Positions 12,901 to 24,578 of a stretch of DNA of 64,000 nucleotides are shown piece by piece. Within the stretch, counting starts at the first letter, position 1; each line of letters starts with the position of its first letter. A program made the translations under genes and the position numbers. Source of the stretch: Amaurobius ferox (Eukaryota; Arthropoda; Arachnida; Araneae; Amaurobiidae); the NCBI GenBank assembly GCA_951213105.1, contig OX578140.1:29241780-29305779 (forward strand), in the 5' to 3' direction. The notes under the pieces are model-generated. The model searched no databases. It was not told the DNA's origin and worked only from the letters and a program-made list of their open reading frames with translations.

Positions 12901-13965
12901 ACTTTCCTTATATACAAAATGTATAAGGAAAGTATTGTGACGGAGTCGAAAATTCGAATTCGAGATTTCGACGGGAGAGCACGTTTCAAGCATCCCTGAT
13001 TACGAATCAAACATTTTAAAAGCGATGTCTCTGTGTGTGTGAAAGTATGTGTGTGTGTGTGTGTCAATGAGTCTGTGGAGACGATAACTGACGAACGAAT
13101 GGACCGATTCGAACGAAAGTTGGTACAAAAATCACAATCCATAAACACTGGAAGCCTATTGTTTTTATACGCAATCGAATAGTCGGAACCCCCCTAAATT
13201 TTCGAGTGAAATTTTGAAAAAATCGTCAAAAAATCAAAACCGCTAATAAAGTTACGCAAATAGACATTTCTTATGTAATTTTTCATTTGAAAGCGATTTA
13301 ACGTGAACCGTTCTCGAGATATTGCACATTTTTCAAAAAAATTATCAAAAAGTTATATAAAATAAAAAAAAAAATATTTCCTATTGAGAAACATGTTCAC
13401 TTTTCATATGCAATACCATGCGATAAATTTGGTGATATCATTCTGATGGATCTAGCTCGTTCCATTCATGAGAAAAGATACTTTGAGTAATACTTTTGTA
13501 TTTGAACTCCAATAGTCATTTATCTGCTATAAGAATAACTTATTTCTCCGTCCATAATGCTTGGCGAGATTTTGGCGACGAATTTGGCGGAATGTCGCCA
13601 ACTTGGCGACTTTTTTAAAATATTGCCAAATTAACGAAAATCTCGCCAAATGGATAAAAATGACGCTAAATCAATGAAAATGACTATTAATTGTCGGAAA
13701 TTCAATATCTTGGAAAGAATATTAGTATCTACTATAAGAAAAACCTATTTTTTTACTGTAAAAGTAGTAAATTCATTACACTATATAAGGAAAGTCATGT
13801 GTTGCCCACATCAGATTTTTTACAATTATAATCGACAAAGCACTGCGTTTGAAATAAGGACAGAATTCGCTTTCGACAGATCTGTGAAATCGCTGCCAAA
13901 CTATTTAACCACTAGACTGTTAGAAACACGAGAAAAGATTAAACTAGGAACTATTTAAGTTTTCA
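12901..13965 (+). repeat. AAGGAAAGT repeat, copy 1
   Basis: The left end is the palindrome ACTTTCCTTATATACA/AATGTATAAGGAAAGT. A CGAAAATTCGAATTCGAG block, a (TG)n run, GACGATAACTGACGAACGAA, a TGGCGAGATTTTGGCGACGA block and the right end TATATAAGGAAAGTCATG near 13785 follow in order. ACTTTCCTTATATA and TATATAAGGAAAGT act as terminal inverted repeats. This copy continues past CCCACATCAG into about 145 bp shared only with the 17503 copy. There are no coding motifs; short ORFs in it are shadows. Confidence 0.85.
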
Positions 13966-14004
13966 TTATGAAAATATAAAAAGGAACCAAGAAATGCTAT
14001 ATTA

Positions 14005-14450
14005 TTTTCCTTATATATACATAGTATAATGTAGTATAACGAAAGTATTGTAACAGCTTCGAAAATTCGAACTCAAGATCTCGGCGGAAAAGCACATTTC
14101 AAGCATCCCTGAAAAGGAATCGCACGTTTTGGAGGTGATCTATGTGTATTTATGTGTCCGTGAGTCTGTGAAGACTGTGTCTCATTAACAAATGCAGTGA
14201 TTAAAAGAAAATTTGGTACACAAATTATAATTTGTAAATGCTGGAAGCCTATTATTTTTTATACTCAATCGAATGCAGAGAAGAACCCCAAACTTTCGAA
14301 TGAAAGTGACGCCAATGGAAGTGACGCCATATGGTGTCACTTCCATTGACGCCATATAGCATCACTTTCATTCGAAAGTTCGCCAATAGAAGTGACGCTA
14401 TATGGCGTGACTTCCATTGCAGAATTTCCGGTGCGTCAATTCAGTGCATC
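14005..14450 (+). repeat. Older variant of the AAGGAAAGT repeat with palindromic GACGCC/ATATGGCG block
   Basis: The start TTTTCCTTATATATACAT and the GAAAATTCGAACTC and CATTTCAAGCATCCCTGA segments match the younger copies at lower identity. At 14308-14420 there are several alternating copies of GAAGTGACGCCATATGG and its complement, able to fold into hairpins. Confidence 0.65.
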
Positions 14451-14570
14451 AAAACATAAAATTAAGACGTTTGAATGCTTAGAAACAGTTAAACCTTTAA
14501 CTTGCAGCATAATCGAACTAGACACCACATGATTCACATGTCTCCGCCATAATGATTGCACCATATTGGA

Positions 14571-15075
14571 CCATAAAATAATTTAAATAGACTTTATAAG
14601 AGAAAATCTGATCGCATAGATAATGTTCAAAATCCTTTTTAAGTTCATATTATGCATAGGAAATTTTTATCATTCTTCAGAGGAATTTAATATATTCTAA
14701 AACCTACAAATTTGGTATCTGTGTTGTTGTTGAGACCCAGACCGTCCGACCTACCAGAAAGGTTTGGTATCTGTGTAAAGATATTTATCAAAATTTTGCT
14801 CCACGTACAAAATTTTCTGCATAAAATAATTTATTATGGTTTTATAAGAGAAAATCTGAGAACATAGATACTATCAAAATTACGTTTATATAACGCTTCG
14901 TAAATTTCTATAGTCCTTCAGAGGAATTTAATATATTTTAATACCTATCAATTTGGTATCGCTGTAAAGATATTTATTATTTGTCCCAAATTTGCTCCAC
15001 GTGTCTAGTTTCCTACATAAAATAATTTATATATGTTTTATAAGACAAAATCTGAATACATAGATAATCTTCAGA
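14571..15075 (+). repeat. Tandem repeat of about 195 bp
   Basis: Successive units contain ATAAAATAATTTAT, TTTTATAAGAGAAAATCTGA, CAGAGGAATTTAATATATT, TTTGGTATC and TTTGCTCCACGTGT. The landmark ATAAAATAATTTAT recurs about every 195 bp (about 14820 and 15016). The same family recurs at 15540-15735, 16500-17340 and 19980-20460, and inverted at 21895-22480. Confidence 0.8.
14724..14762 (-). mobile_element. 39-bp SINE tail with 13-bp target-site duplication
   Basis: TTGTTGTTGAGACCCAG through AGAAAGG is inserted between perfect copies of TTTGGTATCTGTG at 14711-14723 and 14763-14775. The body and tRNA head are absent, so reverse transcription stopped within about 40 bp. Confidence 0.88.
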
Positions 15076-15079
15076 AACC

Positions 15080-15535
15080 CGACAACGAGAAAATTATGCA
15101 TTCAGATGTCTAATATGTCTGTATGTATGTGTATGTGTGTAAGTGTCCGTCCAGTCTGTGAAAGCGATATCTCCCGAACGAATGCAGCGATTCAAACGAA
15201 ATTTGGTACAAAATTAATATTTGTGAATGCTGGAAGTCTATTATTTTTAAACGCAATTGAATGTACAGAAGAAAACTCTGAATTTTCGAATGAAATTTTT
15301 AAAAAATCATTCAATGGTAAAAACAGACGCACAGGAAGTGACGTCATACGGAGGGGGGCAACGGAAATGACGTCGTATGACGTCACTTCCGTTGCAGCAT
15401 ATCCGGTACGTCATTTCCGTCCATTGAAACAAAATTTAAGCATTTAAAAGTTTAGAAATTTTTAAATCCTTAAAGTGCAGCCGAATCGAAGCTGACAGCA
15501 CATGCATGCGCCATATGACCGTACCACCCAGGCCG
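15080..15535 (+). repeat. AAGGAAAGT-related repeat with CRE-like palindromes
   Basis: It contains the (TG)-rich part, CCCGAACGAATGCAGCGATTC and the AATTTTCGAATGAAATTTTT block of the family. At 15340-15410, GACGTC occurs three times and GCAACGGAA pairs with TTCCGTTGC, forming a perfect-armed hairpin around GACGTCGTATGACGTC. A sister copy lies at 19495-19930. Confidence 0.65.
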
Positions 15536-15539
15536 ACAG

Positions 15540-15739
15540 TAGCCATAAAATAATTTATATAGGTTTTATAAGAGAAAATCTGAGCGCGTGCATAATATTC
15601 AAAATCCCGTTTTCGAGCATATTATGCATAGGAAATTTCTATCGTTCTTCAGAGGAATTTAATATATTTTCAAACCTATAAATTTAGAATCGTTAAAAGA
15701 TCGTCAGAGGATTTTAATATATTTCAAAAGCTACAAATT
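15540..15739 (+). repeat. Copy of the 195-bp repeat, cut by a SINE
   Basis: It has the same landmarks as at 14571 and ends in TACAAATTTTG where a SINE begins. Confidence 0.7.
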
Positions 15740-15897
15740 TTGTTGTTGTTGAGACCCAGACCGTCCGACCTACCAGAAAGGTGTAAGGTAACTGTTTGGA
15801 CGGCCGGGAAGTGCCACTCAATTTAGACCGCAACCCAGTGGGGGAGGCATCCACAGGGATCGTACCCTCCTTCCCCTACCACCAACCTCTCGGAAGA
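15740..15897 (-). mobile_element. 5'-truncated tRNA-derived SINE
   Basis: It runs from TTGTTGTTGAGACCCAG through the conserved GGAAGTGCCAC, AACCCAGTGGGGGAGG and CCAACCTCTCGGAAG body, then stops. The tRNA head is missing. Sequence resumes in unrelated AT-rich DNA. Confidence 0.85.
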
Positions 15898-16106
15898 TAC
15901 TTTTCGATTTAACTTTTTCTATAATACATAGTAAAGTGAAAGTATTATGATAACATTAAAAATTCAAGTGTCGCATTTTGACCAATTTATATGTTTTGAT
16001 CACCCCTGAATAACAATTTGCCATTTTTTTTCAGTGTTGCCTATGTGTGTGTCAAATGTATGTAAGTGTGTCAGCTCTGTGTGTGTGTCTGTGTGTGTGT
16101 GTGTGT

Positions 16107-16375
16107 GTTGTTGCTGTTGAAACCCAGACCGTCCGACCTACCAGAAAGGTGTAAGGTAACTGTTTGGACGGCCGGGAAGTGCCACCCAATTTAGACCGGA
16201 ACCCAGTGGGGGAGGCATCCACAGGGATCGTACCCTCCTGCCCCTACCACCAACCTCTCGGAAGGACTTACGGACCCACATGTTTAACGTGATCGTACTC
16301 CGCATGAACACGGCGGCAGTTGTGGCAGCGTGCAAATCCAGCGCGCAAACCACCGGGTTACCGCGCCCGAAATGG
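16107..16375 (-). mobile_element. SINE body with partial tRNA head, fused to 5S
   Basis: On the minus strand, starting next to the 5S unit, the tRNA-like head reads GGGCGCGGTAACCCGGTGG with an A box. The part that would carry the B box is deleted: GGATTTGCAC joins GCTGCCACAACTGCC. The common SINE body and the CAACAACA tail (16107 side) follow. Compared with the full SINE at 40301-40589, about 25 bp including GGTTCGATTCC is missing. The 5S promoter upstream could replace it. Confidence 0.85.
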
Positions 16376-16493
16376 GCCAACAGCACGCGGTGTTCCCAGG
16401 TGGTCACCCACCCAAGTACTAACCGCGCCCGATGCTGCCTGACTTCGGTGATCTAATGAGAACCGGTGTTTTCAGCACGGTGCGGCCGTTGGC
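16376..16493 (-). rRNA. 5S rRNA-like sequence (118 nt), head of a composite SINE
   Basis: Read from 16493 leftwards, it starts GCCAACGGCC, contains ACACCGGTTCTC, GATCACCGAAGT, ATCGGGCGCGGTTAGTACTT, GGGTGGGTGACC and CCTGGGAACACCGCG, and ends GTGCTGTTGGC. These are the conserved 5S rRNA blocks in order, at full length (usual length about 119-120). Compared with typical metazoan 5S, the segment before ATCGGGC reads CAGGCAGC and a few C-to-T changes are present. It is joined directly to a SINE and stands alone instead of in an rDNA array, so it is probably a 5S-derived SINE head and not a working 5S gene. A truncated second copy with the same junction lies at 42022-42051. Confidence 0.85.
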
Positions 16494-16499
16494 AATGCT

Positions 16500-17345
16500 A
16501 CAAATTTTGTGTCGATGTAAAAATATTTATCAAAATAATGCTCCACGTGTAAAATTTCCCGCATAAATTAATTTATTATGTTATTATAAGAGAAAATCTG
16601 ATAACATAGATAATGTTCAAAATTACGTTTAGGTCAAGCATTGAAAAATTCTATCAAGCTCCAGAGGAATCTAATATATATAAACCTATCAATATGGTAT
16701 TGTTTTAAAAATATTTATCCCAAAATTTGCTAAATAAATTTGTCTAATTTCCTACATAAATTAATTTATTAAGGTTTTAAAAGAGAAAATCTGAGAAGAT
16801 AATGTTCAAAATACCGTGCAAATTATTCATCGAAAATTTCTATCGTTCATCAGAGGAATTTAATTTATTCTAAAACCTATAAATTTGGTCTCGTTTTAAA
16901 GATATTTATCCCAAATTTGCTTCAGGTGTAACATTTCCTAAACAAAAGAACTTATATATGTTTTATAGCAGAAAATCTGAAGAGTATAGATAATGTTCAT
17001 AATCCCGTTTACGCACAAATTATGCATCGATAATTTTTTTTGTTATTCAGAGGAATTTAATGTACTCAGAAACGTATAAGTTTGGTATCATTGTAAAGAT
17101 TTTTATCAAAAAATACTACTCGTGATAAAATTCTTACAGAATATAATTTACTTGTGTTTTATAAGAGGAAATCCGAACTCCTATAGATAATGTTCAAAAT
17201 CCTGCTTTCGTGCATATTACACATGAAAAATTTCTATTATTATCAAGGAGCGTTAAATATACTATAATACCTAGAATTATGGTATCGTTGTACACATTTA
17301 TTCCAAATTTGCTCCAGGTGTCAATTTTCCTAGACAACTAACGGG
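16500..17345 (+). repeat. Tandem 195-bp repeats
   Basis: Four to five diverged units carry TATAAGAGAAAATCTGA, CAGAGGAATTTAAT and CCAAATTTGCTCCA. It ends where diverged satellite DNA (17340-17500, ACAGAACCTTCGACAAAAG) resumes. Confidence 0.75.
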
Positions 17346-17502
17346 AACAGAACCTTCGACAAAAGCTTCCGCTTCATGCTGTAATCGCGATACCTTACCG
17401 CTGCGCTACGATCGGCGTTGAAGTACTAATTTATTGAAGCTTTCGTTGGATCGATGCTTAAAATTTTATGCAAAAATCCACAAAATCTATTGTATATTTA
17501 TT
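17346..17502. repeat. Single diverged satellite unit fragment
   Basis: GGGAACAGAACCTTCGACAA, CGCTGCGCTACGATCGG and CACAAAATCTATTGTATA match the 357-bp satellite. The same TCTATTGTATATTTATTA edge precedes the AAGGAAAGT repeat at 12860, so the two loci share flank and element. Confidence 0.75.
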
Positions 17503-18490
17503 ACTTTCCTTATATACAATAATGTATAAGAAAAGTATTGTAACGGGGTCGAAAACTCAAATTCGAGTTTTCGACGGGAGAGCACGTTTCAAGCATCCCT
17601 GATCACGAATCGAACATCTTTGAAGTGATGTCTGTGTGTGTGTGTGAAAGTATATGTGTGTGTGTGTATGTCAGTGAGTCTGTGGAGACGATAACTGACG
17701 AACTAATGGACCGATTCGACCGAAATTTGGTACAAAAATCACAATCCGTAAACGCTGGAAACCTATTGTTTCTATGCGCAATCGAATTTTCAGAACCCCC
17801 CCCCCCCCTAAATTTTCGAGAGAAGTTTTGAAAAAATCGTCAAAAAATCAAAACCTCTAATAAAGTTACGCAAATAGACATTTATTATGTAATTTTTCAT
17901 TAGAAAACGATTGACATAAGTTTTAGAACTCTAACATGAACCGTTCTCGAGATATTGCACATTTTTCAAAAAAATTATCAAAAAGTCGTATAAAATACAA
18001 AAAAAAGTATTTCCTATTGAAAAACATGTTCACTTTTTTGTAATACTTTTGTATTTGAAATCTAATAGTTATTTATCTGCTGTAAGAATAACTTATTTCT
18101 CCATCCATAACGCTTGGCGAGATTTTGGCGACGAATTTGGTGGAATGTCGTCAACTTGGCGACTTTTTTAAATGTTGCTAAATTAACGAAAAACTCGTCA
18201 AATGGCGACTCACTGACGAAAATTCAATATCTTGGAAAGAATATAAATATCTACTATAAAAATAATCTATTTTTTTTACTGTAAAAGTAGTAAATTCATT
18301 GCATTATATGAGGAAAGACATGTGCTGCTTACATCAGATTTTTTAAAATTGTAATCGCGAAAGCATTGCATTTGAGATTAGGACAGAACTCGCTTTCAAC
18401 AAATCTGTGAAATCACAGCCCAACTCTTTAAACACTAAACAGTTCGAATCGCGGGAAAGGGCTAAACTAGGAACTCTCTAAGCTTTCATT
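17503..18490 (+). repeat. AAGGAAAGT repeat, copy 2 (extended form)
   Basis: Same order of blocks as copy 1, including a C10 run near 17800, the GGCGAGATTTTGGCG block and the extra about 145 bp after CACATCAG (GCATTGCATTTGAG to AACTCTCTAAGCTTTC). It is followed head-to-head by an inverted copy. Confidence 0.82.
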
Positions 18491-19452
18491 ATGGAAAAAA
18501 AAATCTGATGTGGACAACACATGACTTTCCTTATATAATGTAATGAATTTACTACTTTTACAGTAAAAAAATAGGTTTTTCTTAGAGTAGATACTAATAT
18601 TCCTTCCGAGATATTGAATTTTCGACAATTAGTCTTCATTTTCATTGATTTAGCGTTATTTTTATCCATTTGGCGAGATTTTCATTAATTTGGCAACATT
18701 CCAAAAAGTCGCCAAGTTGGCGACATTCCGCCAAATTCGTCGCCAAAATCTCGCCAAGCGTTATGCACTAAGAAATAAGTTATTCTTACAGCAGACAAAT
18801 GACTATTGGCGTTCAAATACAAAAGTATTACTCAAAGTATCTTTTTTCATGAATGGAACGAGCTAGATCCACGAGAATGATGTCACCTAATTTATCGCAT
18901 GGTATTACATATGAAAAGTGAACATGTTTCTCAATAGGAAATATTTTTTTTTATTTTATATGACTTTTTGATAATTTTTTTGTAAAATGTACTATATCTC
19001 GAGAACGGTTCATGTTAGCGTTCTAAAATTTATGTCAATCGTTTTCTAATGAAAAAGTACATAAGAAATGTCTATTTGCGTAACTTTATTAGTGGTTTTG
19101 ATTTTTTGACAATTTTTTCAAAATTTCATTTGAAAATTTAGAGGGGTTCTGAACATTCGATTGCGTATAAAAACAATAGGCTTCCAGTGTTTACGGATTG
19201 TGATTTTCGTACTAAATTTGTTTCGAATCGGTCCATTCGTTCTTCAGTTATCGTCTTCACAGACTCACTGACACACACATACTTTCACACACACACACAC
19301 ACTAACATACTTTCACACACAGACATCACTTCAAAAATGTTTGATTCGTGATCAGGGATGCTTGAAACGTGCTCTCCCGTCGAAAACTCGAATTCGAATT
19401 TTCGACCCCGTCACACTACTTTCCTTATACATTATGTATATAAGGGAAGTAA
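18490..19452 (-). repeat. AAGGAAAGT repeat, copy 3, inverted
   Basis: It begins AAATCTGATGTGGACAAC, the complement of the right end, and closes at TATACATTATGTATATAAGG. With copy 2 it forms a large inverted pair of nearly 2 kb. Confidence 0.85.
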
Positions 19453-19491
19453 AAATTAAAAAGAAGCCAGGAAACCCTTGAATGCTATATT

Positions 19492-19935
19492 ATTTTCCTT
19501 ATATATATAGTATAATTTATAAGCAGAGTATTAAAATTAGGTCGAAAACTCGAGAGCACGTTTCAACATTCCTGAATGGGAATTAAACGTTTTTGAAGTG
19601 ATGTCTGTGTGTATGTGTGTGTGTGTGTGTGTCGGTGAGTCTGTGAAGACGATATCTTACGAACAAATGCAGCGATTCAAACGTAATTTGGTATAAAAAT
19701 TGCAAATTGTGAATGCTGGAAGTTTATTATTTTTATACGTAATCGAATGTGCGAAAGAACACCAAAATTTAAAATGAATTTTTAAATATATCATCAAAAA
19801 ATCAAAACAGACGCACAGATAGTGACGTCATACGAAAGGCGCAACGAAAATTATGCTATATGACGTCACTTCCGTTGCAGTATATCCAGTACTTCATTTC
19901 CGTTCAGTGAAACATAAATTTAAAACGTTTGAATA
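19492..19935 (+). repeat. Older AAGGAAAGT variant with GACGTC block
   Basis: The start TTTTCCTTATATATATAG, GTCGAAAACTCGAGAGCACG, a (TG)n run and GACGTCATACGAAAGG / ATGACGTCACTTCCGTTGC match the block at 15080-15535. Confidence 0.65.
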
Positions 19936-19979
19936 AATTTGAAACGTTGCGCCATAATGATTGCACTACCCAGGCCGAC

Positions 19980-20460
19980 ATATTAAGGCATAAAATAATT
20001 TATATAGGTTTTATAAGAGAAAATTTGAGCTCTTAGATAATTTCAATATCCAATTTTCGCGGATATTATGCATAGTAAATTTCTATCATTTATCAGAGGA
20101 ATTTAATATATTTAAAAACGTATCAATTTCATATCGTTGCAAGGATCTTTATCTCAAATTTGCTCCACGTGTCAAATTTCCTACATAAAATAATTTATTT
20201 ATGTTTTATAAGACAAAATCTGAGTACATAGTTAATGTTCAGAATCTACTTGCAAATTATTCATCGAAAATTTCTATCGTTCTTCAGAGAAATTTTATAT
20301 GCTCTAAAACCTACAAATTTGGTATTGTTGTAAAAATATTTACCCCAAATTTGCTCCACGTGTCAATTTTGCTGCATAAAATAAGATATTTAGGTTTCAT
20401 AACAGAAAATTTAAGCACAATGTTCAAAATCCTATTTTCGTTTTTCAGAAGAATTTAATC
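19980..20460 (+). repeat. 195-bp repeat units
   Basis: Two to three units with TAAAATAATTTAT, TATAAGA(G/C)AAAAT and TTTGCTCCACGTGTCAA. Confidence 0.72.
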
Positions 20461-21894
20461 TAACTAAAAAAAAATTGGTTCTGAAAAGTTCACATTTAGG
20501 ATGAAATAAATTAGTAAACTTCCTGACTTACATCATTTTCTCCTAACGTTTCTAATGATCAAAATTCATGAATCCAGGGACCGTTCACAAATTGAATTGA
20601 TACCAAAAATCATTTAGTAATATTTTAAAACAATTTTTTCATTTGATTGTTTTTGAAAATATTAAAGACAGGCAGACGTTACTGGTTCAAAGTTATTTTA
20701 GTGCTTAAATAAGGTAAATAAAACAGATTATTGTGATTCTGCCGGCCTGTCAGATATTTTCCTGACAAAGACTATGGAAAACTATCATGCCCTTCAAGTT
20801 TTGAAATCAACTAGGATCATTTTAAACCCCTATTTTCAGTTTAGTTTCTATCACTTTTGTCACTGCACAATTCCCACCAGATTGAGAGCACTTATAGATG
20901 AATGGTAAGAACTATTTCATACGGTACAGAAGATGGTGGGTTCGATTTGACCGAGGAAAACGTTGTTCAGTATTTACTTCCCGGACACTCGCATATGGAT
21001 AAAACGAGAAATACTCGTTGTTTTCCTGAGCCATATCTACGATTAAACTAACCTGTTGAATGCAATTAACATTCCAATCGCAGATTAAAAACTGTAGAAG
21101 GATGTCGGCTTTGCGGAAACAATGATAATATTCCCTCACTGTATCACTAGGAGATTGGTTGGAGATTCATCACACACAATCAAATCATTTCACAATGTCA
21201 CAGTGTTTCTTTCAGGAGTACCTCCGAAGGGGGAATCTCCCCCCACCCTCCCAGGAGACATTTTATGTTAACCTAGCTTTTATTTGAGAGAATTTAAATA
21301 TATTTATATAGGGCTAATAGAAAACTTGCCTCTCCCCCCCTCCCCTAAAATGTCATTCACCTCTCTGGCAATAAAGTCCTGTAAGGAACATTGATCTCAC
21401 AGAGTTCGGCATTACTGAACAGTTCCATCATTCGAACTCTAGTTAGGTCAGAGTTACTTGAATGCATAAATATAAATTGTGAATTGATATAATAATGACA
21501 TAATAGCATTATCTGCATTAAATACATTTGAAGAAGTGGTAAAAGTTTTTGTAACTTTTTGCAACCGAAGTTGTTTTGTGGATGCCCCCTTATTTCCCAA
21601 TGAAAATGTAAATTAATGCTAAAAATGTTAAATTAGATCGTATTACACCCACATTTTTTCAGTTAAACTAAATACGGTATGGGTAACATTTTTGTAATTT
21701 GACATTTTTTTACAGAGGGGCTGTATAAAAAGTTAATTTTTTTAACTTTCTATAGAAATATGGTACAACATTTAAATCGCTCTGTTATAACTTCTTATTT
21801 AAAGCATTTTTGCAATTAGAACTATGGGACTTCCACCACCAGTTCAAAAATGTTTCCCCTGTTCATTTTTTGTGGAACACTCTCTATACGAATA
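20461..21894. other. No recognised gene
   Basis: Mostly unique DNA. A 75-codon minus-strand ORF (20912-21139) has normal-looking codon content and an AACAG acceptor-like site near 21055, but I do not recognise it. At 21640-21870 there is AT-rich repeat-like DNA ending in TGTGGAACACTCTCTATACG, similar to the end of mariner-type MITEs. Confidence 0.5.
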
Positions 21895-22480
21895 CGATAT
21901 TTGGAATTACAATACAGATTAAAAATACAGATTTCCTCTTATGAAACCAAATCAAATTGCCTTATGGAGAAAATTCTACACTTAGAGAAATTGCGATAAA
22001 TATCTTTCCAACTATACCAAATTTATAGGTTTTAGAAAATATTCAATGCATCAGAATAGCAAGTGAAATTTTGATTCACTACATGTACGCAAAGTTTCTA
22101 AGTATTCAGATTGCCCCGTATAAAGCCGAAATAAATTATCTAATGTAGAAAATTTTACGGATCAATTTTGAGACAAATATATATATTTTTAACAATACCA
22201 GATTCATATGTTTTAGAAAAAAACGGAATGTCGCGGAATAGCAACTGAAATTTTTATACGAAATGTACATACGCGTATACTAAGATTTGGAAAATTTTCC
22301 AAGTATTCAGATTTTCTCTTATGAAACCGAAATAATTTATATTATGAAGAAAATTTTGCACGTGAAGCATTGAGATAAATTTCTTTCCAACAATGCCAAG
22401 TTCTTAAGTTTTAAAAAATATTGAATGTCTTCCAATCAGAATTGCACGAAAATCACCTATAAGGATACGATTTTATAGTA
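21895..22480 (-). repeat. Inverted, diverged 195-bp repeat units
   Basis: About three units read in the opposite sense, with CAGATTT(C/T)CTCTTATGAAACC, GATAAATATCTTTCCAAC and CCAAATTTATAGGTTTTAG, matching the complement of the units at 14571-17340. Confidence 0.7.
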
Positions 22481-24578
22481 AGAGCCCATCCTTAAATTTG
22501 AAAAAAAAAATTGAGTTCTACCATGACAGTAGAAAACCCGTTTTCATAAATTAGTGCATATCCGGATTTAATTCCCAAATTTTAAGTTTTCAGATTCCCT
22601 CCCCTCACCGTTTTCACAAAGCTTAGAAAAAGGTGAAAAATTGTCTGGCAGAAAAATATTTATCTTCACCAAAAGGAATATATCAACAAAAATATTCTGA
22701 GAGAAGAGCGGGAACCATAGTGGTGCGGGAACCACCTTAAAAAAAATCTAAGAGAATGGTGGAATGTCCCCTGATTGAAGGGTGCCTGGGATCAATTGTG
22801 CCCCTGGGGTCCCCCTTGTTCCAGCGCTTGGTGGAGCCTCCTACAAAGATTTGTCTCAGATATCCTTTCCATATTTGATTTTCCTTTCCTTGTGAATATT
22901 TCGTGTCCTCCACTCTCTAAAACAAATGGGGCTCCCTTTTGGTATTTCCACTTAAGTGGTATTTCTCCCACCCCCCACTTCCGTCGACACACACCATCGG
23001 CAGTTGCGCAAAGATACGACTCGGTTGAGAATTAGACAGATTTTATATTGTATACTTAATGCATACGCAATACACTTGCCTTTATCTGAAGTTCTACAAC
23101 ATTAAAGCCCTCCAAGTTCCGACAGAGATTACATTTTTATCAGAAAGAGATAAAAACAACTTGAGATTGGAACCCAAGACAGATTCTTAACCATTTTAAG
23201 GCCGAAGTAAAAATGGTCATTGTTTTTTCTTACATGACTTTGTATTAAAATCATGGAACGAAAGTGCGTACTCTGTTAAATTGCCTTGACATATCCCGAT
23301 TTATAACAACAGTTCCCATGGTCTAAGAATCGGGGTACCGCCACAAAACAGCCCTTACAAATTGTGGGACCCTACAGACGTTTACCACGGTCCCTTTTCA
23401 TATTTGATTTTCCCTTTCTTGTAAATTTTTCATATATTCCCCTCCTCAAAAATAAATATAGGTGGCCCTCTGAGGCTCCCTCATTCCAAACTGGTGCACG
23501 TACTCCCTAGGCGGGTGACTCTGATGCCGGAATATTTCTAAATAGGACATTACATGGTCTGTTTGATGATGAATTTATCTATTTGCATTTACAGTTTTTG
23601 TCTATTTTTCGTCCATGGTGGATGTAATATGGGCGTGCTGGACAATCTAGACCATACTACGTCCACCATGGATGAGAAATGGAATAATTCTGTGTTCCTC
23701 ATTTAATTTACGTCCAAAATCACGGTGTAAGAATATCTTACACCGTGGTCCATAAATTACATGCTCTGGGTGAACCAGATTTGACTTCCCCTGCACATCC
23801 ATCTTCGAGAAGTAATCTAAGCTTTTTGATGACTAGCTCTTGACATCCATAGATCGAAGTACTTATCCATGTTACATTCATCATGAATAAAAAATGGATC
23901 AATCCTGTGTTCAACAAAATCAAGCTGTAAAAATAAACACAGTGCAGTATTTTATTTTACTCTTTACCTTGCCATCACGGCAGCCGTGATTTGTGTCGCA
24001 ATTTTGTTTTTCAAGTTGAATCTGTTTGTTCTATATTTTGTATTCTAAAATTTACAGAATAACTATTAATAATTACTCAAGCATGTGATTCTACATGACA
24101 TTAATATGAATGTTGAATCACATACATGATTTTTATAAGTTTAAAGGTGTTAAAGTCAAAATTATAATCAAGATAGCAATTTTACTATACTGTTACTGAA
24201 ATTTATTGCAACTCTTAGATATTTTAAATATTTTACATTGTTTTAGTATGGGGTCAATATGAACTCATATTTTCATCATTACAGCTATGTTACAAACGTC
24301 TGCAACGAAGGTATTTGAATAATAACAAAATAACTGCTATTGCAGTACTTCTAAAAATGAAACTTAGGCTGATTAGAAGAAAATTACAAAGTATTTAATA
24401 TTAAAATTTTATGTAAAGTATGCAAACCGTAGTTATCAAAGCATTAATTTCTACTAACTAGCCCTAATTCTTATACCGATATCTTAGAAAATTAAAATAA
24501 CTTCTATTTATTTAAGAATAGAGAAAAATATTCATAAAAGATTAATTTATATTATTATTTTGACTTACAGAAGATAAG
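22481..24578. other. No gene; two related GC-richer patches
   Basis: The patches at 22866-23010 and 23397-23520 share CATATTTGATTTTCC(T/C)TT and GGGGCTCCC/GAGGCTCCC blocks; a third relative lies at 41135-41235. This looks like an old dispersed repeat. At 23620-23745 several GGATG(T/A)/(A/T)CATCC words occur near CACGGTGTAAGA and its complement. Nothing coding is seen. Confidence 0.4.

Noticed and set aside
16138..16407. Apparent 89-aa proteins with WVRKSFREVGGRGRRVRSLWM, also at 40334, 41721 and 43241
   Set aside because: These are translations of the conserved SINE body; they start and end at SINE edges.
16376..16493. Functional 5S rRNA gene
   Set aside because: Full length, but single, joined to a SINE, and with changes in conserved positions; more likely a 5S-derived SINE head.
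20912..21139. 75-codon minus-strand ORF ending SNRTHHLLYRMK
   Set aside because: Looks somewhat protein-like, and an AACAG acceptor-like site precedes its last part, but I see no domain, no partner exon and no donor site, so I do not call it.
22775..23035. GC-richer ORFs on both strands
   Set aside because: The same DNA recurs in worn form at 23397-23520 and 41135-41235 without keeping the frame, so it is repeat DNA.
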